Positions 1-10,222 of a stretch of 64,000 nucleotides of DNA are shown here, piece by piece. A program made the translations under genes and the position numbers. The notes under the pieces are model-generated. The model ran no database searches. It saw nothing but the letters and a program-made list of their open reading frames with translations, and was not told the origin of the DNA. The stretch spans positions 560,501 to 624,500 of the forward strand of contig NW_026063241.1 of the NCBI RefSeq assembly GCF_024362695.1. The letters run 5' to 3'. How positions within the stretch are numbered: the stretch's first letter is position 1; each line of letters opens with the position of its first letter. This stretch comes from Pectinophora gossypiella (lineage: Eukaryota > Arthropoda > Insecta > Lepidoptera > Gelechiidae).

Positions 1-411
1 ACATGAAACGACCACGTTCACACTCAGGTCTACAGTTAGCTTGACCGGGTAGTACCTGCTCTGGCCTTTTTTTATGATACCGACCGGTTTTCTATTGTCA
101 TATCTACAGCCGTTGCTATTGTGCTTATCTATCCTGTTTGCTATCTCGCTCTTACGATAGCAAAAGGATGCGTCTGTCTTTGTCACTTTCCTGCCCCTTC
201 CTCTGCCTGCCAGCCACCAGCCAGGGCAGCCAGTACGATCCTTAACGCTCTCCTGCGCACACGTCGTCGCTCTGTTACCGCTGTTGTTTTGCTATCGTAC
301 TACGTTTTTTGCTTGGAACTCGGACTCTGATTTGCCTAACGATTTGGACTTAGTTATCTGTGAACTTTGTGTTGTGAATTGAACTGTGACTGGCTGTGCT
401 AGTTCGCTTGA
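1..411. other. Unassigned sequence left of the mariner fragment
   Basis: No gene is recognised here. A TGA stop at 409-411 closes the frame of the transposase that follows. The sequence does not read as the missing N-terminal part of that transposase in any frame I checked, so it is probably a different repeat joined to the mariner fragment or an insertion into it. A short open frame at 121-330 is low in complexity and unconvincing. Confidence 0.4.
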
Positions 412-1296
412 ACTTTAAATCGACCACAAACGGCAGAGGAAGATATTGTATTGGACGAAGTTGAAGAAGACCCTTCAACTTCAGTGCGGATGATCGAACG
501 ACGTACCGGGGTTCCAAAATCTACGGCTCACAGAATTTTGCAACGTCATTCGTATCACCCATACCACATTCAACGAGTCCAAAGTTTGCAGCCACGGGAT
601 TACCCGGCACGAGTTAACTTTTGCCGAGAAATGCTGAGACGACATCAATCGGATCCCAATTTTTTTAATAAAATCTTGTGGAGCGATGAGTCATCATGCA
701 AGCGCGATGGCTATTTTAATTTACACAATCTGCATAGCTGGCAGATATCCAATCCACATGAGATGCGGGAAGATCGATCTCAATACCAATACAAAATAAA
801 TTTGTGGACCGGTATCTACAATGGCCAAATACTAGGACCGGTCGAACTGCCACCCACTCTCAATGCCAATAACTACTTGGAGTTTCTTCAAAATCAGATG
901 CCGATTTTACTTGAGGATATTCCACTGGCGGAGCGGCGTGCAATGTGGCTGCAACACGACGGGTGCCCCGCGCACTACGGCCGTCAAGTAAGGGACCATT
1001 TAAACTCTACATTCCCTCGTCGATGGATCGGACGAGGAGGCACAATCAATTGGCCTGCTCGATCCCCCGATCTAAATCCATTGGATTTCTTTTATTGGGG
1101 CTGCATGAAGGACAAGGTGTATAAAGAAGCTATTCAGAGTGAAGAACACCTGCGACAACAAATTAATACAGCAGCCCAAGAAATATCAGAATTAAGCTTA
1201 AGACGGTTAAAAAGGGCTTTCATTAAGAGGTGCCGCGCGTGTATCGCACAAGAAGGCCGGCAATTCGAGCACATACTAGATGTATTCATTGACTAA
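412..1296 (+). pseudogene. Mariner-type DD41D transposase, N-terminus missing
   Basis: This is the catalytic part of a cut-and-paste transposase of the Tc1/mariner superfamily. A helix-turn-helix-like segment (RTGVPKSTAHRIL) comes first, followed by the three acidic motifs WSDE, LQHDG and SPDLNPLDFF. I count 41 residues between the second and third aspartates, the DD41D spacing described for rosa/Visitor-type mariners. The frame opens after a TGA at 409-411 with no suitable ATG; the first candidate start is a TTG at 451. Relatives usually carry a further N-terminal DNA-binding region (DUF4817 type), which is absent. The C-terminal half has no stop or frameshift. The copy is therefore most likely 5'-truncated and inactive. 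Confidence 0.8.
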
Positions 1297-1625
1297 ATAT
1301 TAAAAAATGATTTTTTTACTCAAACATGTGTATTTTATTTATTATTCAAATTTAATATGAATTAGCCCCTTTTGCACAATACTGGCAATTTCTTTTCTTT
1401 TTCTACAAAAATATGGCCAGTATTATACCTTTCTGAAATCCTTATTAAATAAGTAATTTATCTGTAAAATGTGCAGTGACAGTCCAGTACATTTTTTTTT
1501 CACCACCGAATGCCAAAGTTGAGGTAAATAATTTTTGTACAAAAAAATAATAAGAATAATGTTTTTTTTTTCAAAGATACTTAATGATATTTAGCAAAAT
1601 AGTATTTAAATATGGTAGATCTACT

Positions 1626-3860
1626 CATCATCATCATCATCAGCCGTATGACGCCCACTGCTGGGCATAGGCCTCCCCCAAGGATCTCCACGACGATCGG
1701 TCCTGCGCTGCCCGCATCCAGCGGCTTCCCGCGACCTTCACCAGATCGTCGGTCCACCTTGTAGCGGGCCTACCCACTGAGCGTCGTCCGACACGTGGTC
1801 GCCACTCCAGAACCTTTCCGCCCCATCGGCCATCGGTTCTCCTCGCTATGTGTCCTGCCCACTGCCACTTCAGCTTTGCAATTCTTCGAGCTATGTCGGT
1901 GACTTTAGTTCTCCTGCGGATCTCCTCATTTCTGATTCGATCGAGCAGGGAAATACCGAGCATAGCTCTCTCCATTGCCCGCTGAGCGACACCGAGCCTC
2001 CTCACGAGACCCATAGTAAGCGGCCACGTCTCACTGCCGTAGGTCATCACTGGCAACACGCACTGGTCAAAGACTTTCGTCTTGAGACACTGAGGTATTT
2101 TGGACGAGAAGATATTCCGCAGCTTCCCGAACGCTGCCCATCCGAGTTGGATCCGACGAGAGATCTCTTTCTCGAAGTTGGACTTACCTAACTGGATTAT
2201 TTGTCCTAGGTAAATGTACTGGTCTACAACTTCGAGTGTAACGTTCCCAACCTGAACTGGAGTGGGTGTGACATGGTCGTTGGACATAATTTTTGTCTTT
2301 GCCATGTTCATGCTAAGACCCACTCGTTGGGATGCGTTACTGAGATGCTCGAGCATGGTGTTCAGGTCTTCCAGGGTCTCAGCCATTAGGACTATATCAT
2401 CGGCAAATCGAAGGTGCGTCAGGTACTCGCCGTTGATGTTGATGCCAAATCCTTTCCAGTCCAGAAGCTTAAAAATATCCTCCAATGCAGCAGTGAACAG
2501 TTTCGGAGAGATGACATCTCCCTGTCTCACTCCTCGCTGCAGTTGGATCGGATTAGAGCTCTGGTTCTGTACTCGAACTGACATAGTGGCATTTTGGTAG
2601 AGGTCCCTTAGCACTTCGATGTACCTATGGTCCACTTGGCACCTCTGAAGAGACTGCAACACCGCCCAGGTCTCGATCGAATCAAAGGCTTTCTCATAGT
2701 CCACAAACGCCAAGCAAAGTGGCAGATTATACTCTTCGGTCTTCTGTATAACCTGCCGCAGCGTATGGATGTGGTCTATGGTGCTAAAGCCTTTTCGGAA
2801 ACCGGCTTGTTCGGGAGGCTGGAAATCGTCAAACCTGCAAGCGAGACGATTCGTAATGACCCTTGAAAACAACTTGTAGACATGGCTCAGAAGCGAGATA
2901 GGTCTGTAGTTCTTCAGTAGGGCTTTATCACCTTTCTTGAAGAACAAGATCACCTCGCTTCCGCTCCATGCCCTCGGCGTTTTGCCCTGAAATATGACGG
3001 AATTGAAGAGCCTTTGGAGGACTTTAAGTATTGGCGTTCCGCCCGCTCTCAGAAGTTCTGCTGTGATTCCGTCATCTCCTGCCGCTTTGTTGTTTTTGAG
3101 TTGTTTGAGGGCCATCCTAATCTCGTACAGGCTGACGTCCGGGATATCTTCAGTGTAGTGTCGGGTAAGCTTGGCTCGAGGGTCTCGAGCCATGCTTTCG
3201 CCTGATGTTTTCGTGGAATATAGCTGTCTATAGAAACTCTCAATCTCCCTCAGGATTTCGGGAGTCGACGAAATGATTCTGCCGTCCTCAGTTTTCAGTC
3301 TCGCTAGTTGACTTTGCCCAATAGACAGATCTTTTGCGAACACCTTGGAGCCCTTGTTCCGCTCTATAGCCTCTTTAATACGTTTAGTATTAAATTGGCG
3401 AAGGTCGCTCGTCAAAGACTTCGAGATCTGTCTATTAAGTTGTCTATAACGTAAGACATCCGCTGAGTCCTGCAGTCTCATTTCGTGTCTCTTATCCATG
3501 AGTTCGAGTGTGTGTGCGGAGAGTTTCTGCGTTTTGGTACGGCGGGTTCTAAAGTGTTTAGAACCTACCGTACGGACAGCATCCACCATCAGGTTGTTTA
3601 TATCGTCCACGTCTGCGCAGTTCTCAAGGTACTCGAAGCGGTTTTGAAGCTCAAGCTGAAAGCGCTCGGGGTTTTGGATTTGGGCTGGCGCCGGTCGGAG
3701 CGTGGATTTTATCAGTCGCGATCTTTCTAGCTTGATATTGATATTCAATGTGCCTCTTACCATGCGGTGATCGCTTCCCGTCTTAACGGCATTGATCACA
3801 GAGACATCATTGAATATGTGCTTTTTCGTCGACATGATAAAATCGATCTCATTTTTAGTA
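1626..3860 (-). mobile_element. 5'-truncated RTE-clade retrotransposon with TSD
   Basis: The insertion is bounded on both sides by the same 11 bases, GTAGATCTACT, at 1615-1625 and 3861-3871. This target duplication defines one retrotransposition event. The 3' end lies at the left, just past the stop codon, and consists of a short (TGA)n run (seen as CATCATCATC on the plus strand), as usual for RTE elements with almost no 3' UTR. The 5' truncation at 3860 falls inside the endonuclease domain. The duplication contains a perfect palindrome (GTAGATCTAC). Confidence 0.88.
1640..3860 (-). CDS. RTE-type reverse transcriptase with partial endonuclease (truncated)
   Basis: The protein is the single polyprotein of an RTE/BovB-like element, open without a stop from the truncation point to its natural end. 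The first residues (KNEIDFI, then TGSDHRMVRG) are the last part of an apurinic-type endonuclease. The reverse transcriptase follows with KNNKAAGDDG, KNYRPISLL, QAGFRKGFSTIDH, FVDYEKAFDS, VRQGDVISPKLF and the catalytic FADD near residue 480 from the first Met (3835). The C-terminus ends WRSLGEAYAQQWASYG, characteristic of insect RTEs. The intact frame over more than 730 codons points to a young insertion, but without a complete endonuclease it should not move by itself. Confidence 0.9.
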
Positions 3861-4099
3861 GTAGATCTACTATTCTAGAATATTTACAAAAATAAATTAC
3901 AGAGTTATCTGCTTTCTTGTACACACAGCAACAAAAAAACTGACCAAAAGCGGAATTTGTCGAAAAAAATAAAAAGTCGGGAATATCTCGAAAACGGTGA
4001 CACTTTTACTGAGGTCATTTTTTTTTTATCGAGTAGGGCACACCTCAATCTTCCTTACATTTCAGTCTGTCGTGCTCTTTACGGGACACCCTGTATATA

Positions 4100-4704
4100 T
4101 GTCGTAGCAGTGGGTCGTAACATCATCATCAGAATGGAGGGTGGGCGTTAGAAGACAATAATGGCCGTCATCAGTATCACAATCATTTTATTTACTTCCA
4201 CATCGTTTTTGTATCACGATTAAATAAAGTCACAGCATAAGGTACACACTCGCGGCAACGTCACGGTATTCGTAACGGTTACACAGTCTCTCGTTATCTA
4301 GCGCGCATAAGGACGTTAGCGCGAAGGGGCCCTCCACCACCCATGGTTCCAACATTCGGACCGAATCATCGGGACATGTGAACGTACTTGCTAGGTGCTC
4401 TTTTCCGATCACACTTTCTTGATGTCCCTACAAGTTATAGGTGAGCGACTATAGCACTCCACGTTCCGATCGTAATTATTCGACACGTCCGTTCACGACG
4501 AAGGTTCGCGGTAGACTGCCCGACTAGAACGGCAGTGCACGTCCGCTCGACACGACGACTCTGTGGTGACTCCCGACTTCACTCCGCTCTGCTCGTACGC
4601 CACCTTTCGTCGGAGCGTTGCAACTTCATGACGGAAGTGATGTAACTTCATTTTATTTTCCGATTTGATCAATTTCTCTTCTTAATTCATAACTAACTCC
4701 GACA
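4100..4704. repeat. Left LTR of the 6.7-kb element
   Basis: This 605-bp repeat begins TGTCGTAGCAG and ends CTCCGACA. It matches 10223-10827 over its whole length with few substitutions, for example CGTTTTT against AGTTTTT near 4206. An AATAAA occurs on the plus strand near 4222 and another on the minus strand near 4190, so polyadenylation signals do not settle orientation. A minus-strand open frame of 60 codons (4230-4412) recurs in the other LTR only because the LTRs are copies. Confidence 0.85.
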
Positions 4705-4812
4705 CGGCCATCCTGCGTGACACACGTCCTCGTGTGTTAATCTGAAACAATATACCACAGCACAGTATCCAAGTTCGCTCGGTCATTCCTGACCTAACAT
4801 GAGACTATATAG

Positions 4813-5081
4813 GACTCTGCCCGAGCTCTATTTGTGACTCTACATGAGCTCTACTTGTGACTCTACATGAGCTCTACTTGTGACTCTACATGAGCTCTAC
4901 TTGTGACTCTACATGAGCTCTACTTGTGATTCTACATGAGCTCTACTTGTGACTCTACATGAGCTCTACTTGTGACTCTACATGAGCTCTACTTGTGACT
5001 CTACATGAGCTCTACTTGTGACTCTACATGAGCTCTACTTGTGACTCTACATGAGCTCTACTTGTGACTCTACATGAGCTC
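4813..5081. repeat. 23-bp minisatellite, 11.7 copies
   Basis: The unit GACTCTACATGAGCTCTACT plus TGT repeats eleven times, with a partial twelfth unit ending at 5081. The first unit is divergent (GACTCTGCCCGAGCTCTATT plus TGT) and one later unit has GATTCT; the rest look identical. Each unit holds the palindrome GAGCTC. The array lies about 110 bp inside the left LTR. The homogeneity suggests recent expansion. Confidence 0.97.
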
Positions 5082-5352
5082 ACATTACATCATGATAAAT
5101 CATCAACTAACAATACACGGACCATTGACCAGTATTCACACACTATAAACAACCAAACTTGAAAATCCAATTCAGGTTTAAGAAAATTTATTCTCATAAG
5201 AATTTTACAATTCACTTACATGAGAAACTTAAAGATATTTTAATATAATATATGTTTGAGACAAGCGTACGAATTGCAATATTTCTATTTTCTACTATAA
5301 AAAATAAAACGAGGTAGGTAGTTGACGAATAATTTGCATGAGGTGTTATTGT

Positions 5353-5627
5353 TATGCTTCTATGCTGTTCTGGGAGCATATAAAAAACATAGAACACGTT
5401 CAGCTGCTTCTCTTCCCGGGCATGTCGTAAAAACCGACAGAGGGATTGTGTCCTCTAACATGATGGACTAATGTTATGGGCGATAGGCTGATCCCTTATC
5501 ACCATAAGGTTCATCATATCCATCTTTGGACTTCGTATCAACAGTGGCTGCAAGTTGTCTTTGATTACTTGTGGCTCTGCCCACCCCATTAGGGATTACG
5601 GGCGTGAGTTTATGTATGTATGTATGT
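5353..5627 (+). mobile_element. SINE-like retroposon with (ATGT)n tail and 12-bp TSD
   Basis: The 275-bp insert is flanked by AGGTGTTATTGT at 5341-5352 and again at 5628-5639. It ends in a (TATG)n tail, carries the segment GGCTCTGCCCACCCCATTAG near its 3' end, and has no coding capacity. Related head sequence (CAGCTGCTT.GCTTCCCGG) recurs at 48339-48362. These features fit a SINE or a LINE 3' end mobilised in trans. I could not identify clear polymerase III A and B boxes. Confidence 0.75.
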
Positions 5628-5849
5628 AGGTGTTATTGTGCGAAGCGTTATAGGCACTACTCATTCAACGAGCAAAGCACACGGATCTATTGCGAACTGG
5701 AAGTGCCGAGCGTAGTTGCATCGGAGATGGAATAGATAGATAATAATATATTTAATTAGTTACAAGTATGGTTGGTTAATTTATATGTATATATGTGTGT
5801 GTATATAATTTTAGCTTTACTTTAATTTGCCATTTACTTTATTAGTAGG

Positions 5850-6030
5850 TATGATTACCAACCTCATCAACCCTGGTGTCAGGGTTACTACTGAGCAGCC
5901 AAAGGCCCCTGGCATGGCTCATGTAACGACTACTTACTTACTTAACGTGCCTTCCGACGCACGGATCATCTTACTTTTGGAAAATCAGGTGATGAGTGTG
6001 CAATGTCCTAACTAAACTAGGGATCACAAA
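5850..6030 (-). mobile_element. tRNA-derived SINE copy, reverse orientation
   Basis: The segment reading CCTCATCAACCCTGGTGTCAG, then the run from CTCATGTAACGAC through TTCCGACGCACGGATCATCT and on to TGCAATGTCC, matches in inverted orientation the copy at 48440-48710. Internal differences are frequent, so the copy is old. The tRNA-like head visible in the other copy is degraded here. Boundaries are approximate. Confidence 0.65.
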
Positions 6031-6239
6031 GTATTTAGTTATAGTCAAATTAGCTAGTCTTACAAAACGTCAAAACTAAAAATTGCTATGGAATTTGTAT
6101 GGAATCACAAAACTATGTCGTCTTAACAACTATGTGAAAATATAGTATTATACCTTACTATAGCTGGTTTTTGCATTTGGAAAATAAGCCGATGCTTCTC
6201 CCTAGGACAAGAAAATGGTTTAATAGTTTAAGACCTATC

Positions 6240-7870
6240 TTTATTTAAAAAGCAGCATTTCATAGTCTATCTGTGACCCACACAACTACCCAAGTTAGTC
6301 AGGTGATATTTCAGTAATCGTTTAAATGTAAGCATGCTTTTGGCTCCTTTAATATCTTTAGGCAATTTATTATATAGGTCTACACTTTGATAGGTTATGT
6401 TATTTATTCCGTAATTAGTCCGTGGGCGCGGCAACATTAAGTTGTCTGCCGATCTTAACTGATGCCTGGTTTGTATTTGACTTTTTTTCGTGAAAGTTAT
6501 TGTAGTATGTATATCTTTCATTAAAATTTTTCTTATTAATATACATGTATAGTATCGAAATGTCTGTGCAATATTCATTAGTTTAGTTTTTTTGTATAGA
6601 ATGTCAGTGGAAGTCAGATAGTCGTAGTTGAACAACACTTTTATCAATTTATTTTGTGCAATTTGTATAGCTCTAATTTTTGTTTTGGCAGCTGATCCCC
6701 ATAATTCAATCAAGTAACCTATGTGTGGTTTAACAAGTGAGTTGTAGATCGTGTATCGTACATTTAATGGTAGACATCTAATAATGCCACGAAGTGCTCC
6801 AGTGAGTGATGTTAATTTGGATTTTACATTTTTTATATGTGATTTCCATGTTAAGCGATCATCTAGCGTTAGACCTAAGTACTTTTCACTGTCTGTTCTA
6901 GCAATTACTATATTGTTAAGTTTTAAAGGTAGAAAGTCAGGTATTTTTTTTATTTTTGGCTCGAAAAATTACGTAATGTGTTTTAGCTGCATTTACAGTG
7001 AGGAGATTACACTGGAACCAGATATTAAGAGCATCCAAGTCTCCTTGGGCATCTGTAATTATGGAATCAATTTTGTGTCCAAAGTAGAATAAACTGGTGT
7101 CGTCGGCATATAGTGACAATTTTCCTTTCAGGTCAAGTTTGCAGATGTTATTTATATAAATCAAGAACAGTAAAGGTCCCAAAATCGACCCTTGTGGGAC
7201 ACCAAATATAATTGGTTTTGGGCTACTTTTTGATTCTGCAATCTTAACAACTTGTTGGCGATTGTAAAGATAGGATTTAAGAATATTATGAGCAGTACCA
7301 GTAATAGCAATGTCATTTAGCTTATTTAACAAAATCTCATGGCTCACGGTGTCAAAGGCCTTCTTAAGGTCAATAAAAATTCCCAAAGCAATTTTTCTTT
7401 GGTCTATACTGTTCTTGATTTCGGTTACAAGGTCTACCGTCGCAGATAAGGTGTTTGATTTACTCCTAAAGCCATATTGCCTTTCATAGAGAAAATTAAT
7501 TCTATCTAGGTGTTCTTCTAGACGGCTGTAAATAATCTTTTCATATATCTTAGAAACAACAGGCAGCACTGAGATAGGGCGGTAGTTACCTGGATCTGAG
7601 CGACTACCAGATTTATAAATAGGCGTTATCTTAGCAATTTTGAGCCTGTCCGGAAATACACCTTGCTCTAAACAATTATTTACGCACCGACTAAACTCTT
7701 CAGCTATTAGGTTTTTCACACACTTTAGTGATTTTGTGGTGATTCCATCTAAACCAGCACTAACATTCGGGTCTAAATTATCAATTATTTTAGTAATTTC
7801 CGTAGGTGTTGTGAGTCTAAAAGATGATAATGTGTTTCCAGCTAGATCCGTGTGGTTTGTTAATTACTCT
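6240..7870 (-). pseudogene. CR1/Jockey-group non-LTR ORF2, 5'-truncated, one frameshift
   Basis: This is the reverse transcriptase and C-terminal part of a non-LTR retrotransposon closely related to LINE-B (15.7-18.6 kb). From its 5' side it reads TPTEITKIIDNL, SAGLDGITTKSLK, DPGNYRPISVLP, ERQYGFRSKSNTLSA, FIDLKKAFDTVSH, FGVPQGSILGPLLF and the catalytic YADD. A frameshift in an A-rich run near 6945 separates this from the downstream frame (KYLGLTLDDRLTW to RPRTNYGINNITYQ), which ends at 6267. The endonuclease and ORF1 are missing. A minus-strand AATAAA lies just past the stop. It was probably inserted into the LTR element, but I could not find its TSD. Confidence 0.85.
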
Positions 7871-7893
7871 TTACACTAAAATCAGCTGAGTAA

Positions 7894-8123
7894 CGATATC
7901 TCACAACCAGGCGTCACTACCACCTAAATCGAGCGGTAGCAACTCATGCCACTTACACCAAGTGACGATATCTCAACACAGTCGTTGCTGCCACCTAAAT
8001 CGAGCGACAGCAACTCATGCCACTTACATCAAGTGACGATATCTCAACACAGTCGTCACTGCCACCTAAATCGAGCGACAGCAACTCATGCCACTTACAC
8101 CAAGTGACCATATCTCAACACAG
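7894..8123. repeat. 71-bp tandem repeat, about three copies
   Basis: The unit contains CGATATCTCA, CCACCTAAATCGAGCG and CAACTCATGCCACTTACA, restarting at 7894, 7966, 8037 and, in part, 8108. The period is 71-72 bp and copies differ by a few bases. It lies inside the LTR element, beside the 238-bp duplication. Confidence 0.93.
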
Positions 8124-8162
8124 CTAGCACACAAACTTTACATTTTAGTTGGTAGAATAGTG

Positions 8163-8638
8163 GTCAATGCGTTACACAATTTCTTTTATATCACTAATTT
8201 CTAATTTGTGCAGTTCGACTAATTCTACCGGAGGTCAACTTGACTTAGATTCAGGTACAATGTCATGACCAAATACAAAGTCAACATGACATCCAGGCCT
8301 CGACCGCATACCTGTAGTTTCTAAGACGAGCAGCACAAAAGTGGCTGCAGCCCCGAACACTACAAGTGCGCAGCTTCCTATCAGAGTTGCTCCGAAACAG
8401 GTCAATGGGTTACACAATTTCTTCTACATCACTAATTTCTAATTCGTGTAGTTTGACTAATTCTACCGGAGGTCAACTTGACTTAGATTCAGGTACAATG
8501 TCATGACCAAATACAAAGTCAACATGACATCCAGGCCTCGACCGCATACCTGTAGTTTCTAAGACGAGCAGCACAAAAGTGGCTGCAGCCCCGAACACTA
8601 CAAGTGCGCAGCTTCCTATCAGAGTTGCTCCGAAACAG
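8163..8638. repeat. 238-bp tandem duplication
   Basis: Two consecutive copies of 238 bp start at 8163 and 8401 (each GTCAATG.GTTACACAATTTC) and differ by few substitutions; sequence after 8639 starts a third copy for only a few bases. On the minus strand each copy can be read as a hydrophobic stretch (LIGSCALVVFGAAATFVLLV), which could be a membrane segment or chance. The period is not a multiple of three, so the duplication does not preserve any frame. Confidence 0.95.
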
Positions 8639-9438
8639 GTCAATCATAGCTTTCATTGCTCAATTAAATCAACCAACATTACACATCTACTGCAAAGCAC
8701 AACAGGCTGTAATATTCCTCCCCAAGCTGCCGTTACGCTACAAAACAGTCATGAGTCACATCATCCCCTCCCGGGATGGCCACCATGGTCCACGACCACA
8801 AAACGACAGAGCACCCTGGCTCTCTCACACACACACAAGTCATAAAGTCACAATGTCGCGACCAACACCTCGAGGAAATATTACCGCACTTACACAATTA
8901 CTGATTCGGTATAATCATCATTTAGAATGTTTTGCTCTAATTTTCTCACTAATGATTTACTCTGTTTCGGGCATTTTCTAAGCCTATTTCATTTAACCAT
9001 AATCCAAATCATTTTACTTCGCAATGTTTACTTCACTTCATTACGATTTCCAATTTAACTAAAGTTAACAAAAGACAACTTTCTGCACTATATTCGTTTG
9101 TATCCTATTAAAACTTTCCATCTTTCAAATCAAGTAAAACAGATACGACTCACCAGGACTTATAAGAATTTTCAATGAAAGATCAACCACTGGTCTTGTG
9201 ACATGGTTTATTAGGTCTTCCACAAGTCCCGTTGTTATACAATGCGCTGCCGTGATGTCATCACTTTACACGGCTACAGCTCAGCCCGCGCCACTTGCAT
9301 CGCCGCTTGCAATCCACCAGTTGCCGAACCACGTGACAAATTATGACATGAAACAAAAGAATTCACTGTATTATCGTATTCACATGACTTTCTTTCAATC
9401 GGTTTAAAAAGATTACAAATAAAGAATATTGAATATTG
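8639..9438. other. Internal region of the LTR element, no gene seen
   Basis: The open frames here overlap one another and show no family resemblance or codon structure I trust. The sequence includes a short (CA)n stretch near 8826-8838 and is AT-rich after 8930. Confidence 0.5.
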
Positions 9439-9449
9439 AAACATTTGAT

Positions 9450-9567
9450 CCATCTCACCAGGAGGTCGCGGGAAGCCGCTGGATGCGGGCAGCGCAGGAC
9501 CGATCGTCGTGGAGATCCTTGGGGGAGGCCTATGCCCAGCAGTGGGCGTCATACGGCTGATGATGGT
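9450..9567 (+). mobile_element. 118-bp 3' end of an RTE retrotransposon, with TSD
   Basis: From about 9464 the insert is nearly identical to the last codons and stop of the RTE at 1640 (GSRWMRAAQDRSSWRSLGEA to ASYG and stop) and ends TGATGATGG. The 11 bases AAACATTTGAT flank it at 9439-9449 and 9568-9578, so this is a separate, very strongly 5'-truncated insertion. About 12 bp at its 5' end do not match the longer copy and may come from another subfamily or from target-primed repair. Confidence 0.9.
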
Positions 9568-9578
9568 AAACATTTGAT

Positions 9579-10222
9579 GAATGACGGTAGATTACAAAAC
9601 ACGTTATTTAACGAGACTCAATTCATGTCATGATTAATTTCTTTTTGCTTGGAGTGAGAAAATACAACTTTAACCACGCAGGTTAAGCGTGTCTACACCA
9701 ATTCGAAATATTTTTAGACCAAAATACAAAGATTTGACGATGATGAAAACAGATTGGAAAACGCAGTTATGATTGACACGGGTTGACACAATATATCTCG
9801 TCAATTTTCTTTTTAAACAAAGGGAAATAGTCATTTCCAAGTTAATTTTAAATCAATTTCCTCATTATTAGAAACGAAAATTCACATAGCAATGAAGTCA
9901 ATAACAATAAGGTTCCAGTATGAAAACGACTCACCGTAATAACAGTTTTTAAGTTGAGGTACCATAATTTTCAAACACGACTGCAGACAGTAAAGAAATA
10001 TTGTGATGTTCACTCCATTATAATTATCTTACGGCATGTAGTGATGCCGATCATTAACAAGGTCCAGGTCACTTCAAATTCAGGTCCATCTTCATCACTT
10101 GGTCACACGAATGTGATAATCATCATAATCTTCTTCTGATTGTGATAATCGAAACTTGTATTGTCTTGTTGTGAACGTCGCATCACGTTGTCTTCATCCA
10201 AGTACAGTAATCCCGATTCTGA
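9579..10222. other. Internal region next to the right LTR, nothing recognised
   Basis: The sequence is AT-rich without a convincing open frame. The bases immediately inside the right LTR (ending CCCGATTCTGA) do not resemble a polypurine tract. Read from the other strand they do not match a common tRNA primer-binding site. Confidence 0.5.

Larger units (their letters stand above)
412..4095 (+). mobile_element. Mariner-like element (3' part), split by an RTE insertion
   Basis: Downstream of the transposase the AT-rich 3' region is interrupted by the RTE at 1626-3860 and resumes to about 4093. It ends in ACGGGACACCCTG followed by TA, which reads inverted as CAGGGTGTCCCGT, a typical mariner-like terminal inverted repeat next to a TA target duplication. 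The matching left terminus is not in the window. Linking transposase and terminus into one element is inference from order and orientation. Confidence 0.55.

Noticed and set aside
121..330. Short plus-strand frame at the left edge
   Set aside because: Cys/Ala/Ser-rich, no homology or start context; likely chance.
1850..2600. Plus-strand open frames inside the RTE region
   Set aside because: They are antisense to an intact reverse transcriptase and have no recognisable motifs.
4230..4412. Minus-strand frame of 60 codons present in both LTRs
   Set aside because: Its conservation follows from the LTRs being copies; it has no family resemblance or independent evidence for coding.
4813..5081. 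Regular 23-bp repeats that could suggest a CRISPR array
   Set aside because: Units are contiguous with no unique spacers and lie in a eukaryotic LTR element; this is a minisatellite.
8579..8981. Two overlapping plus-strand frames in the LTR element
   Set aside because: They overlap in different frames, start inside a tandem duplication and have no motif.
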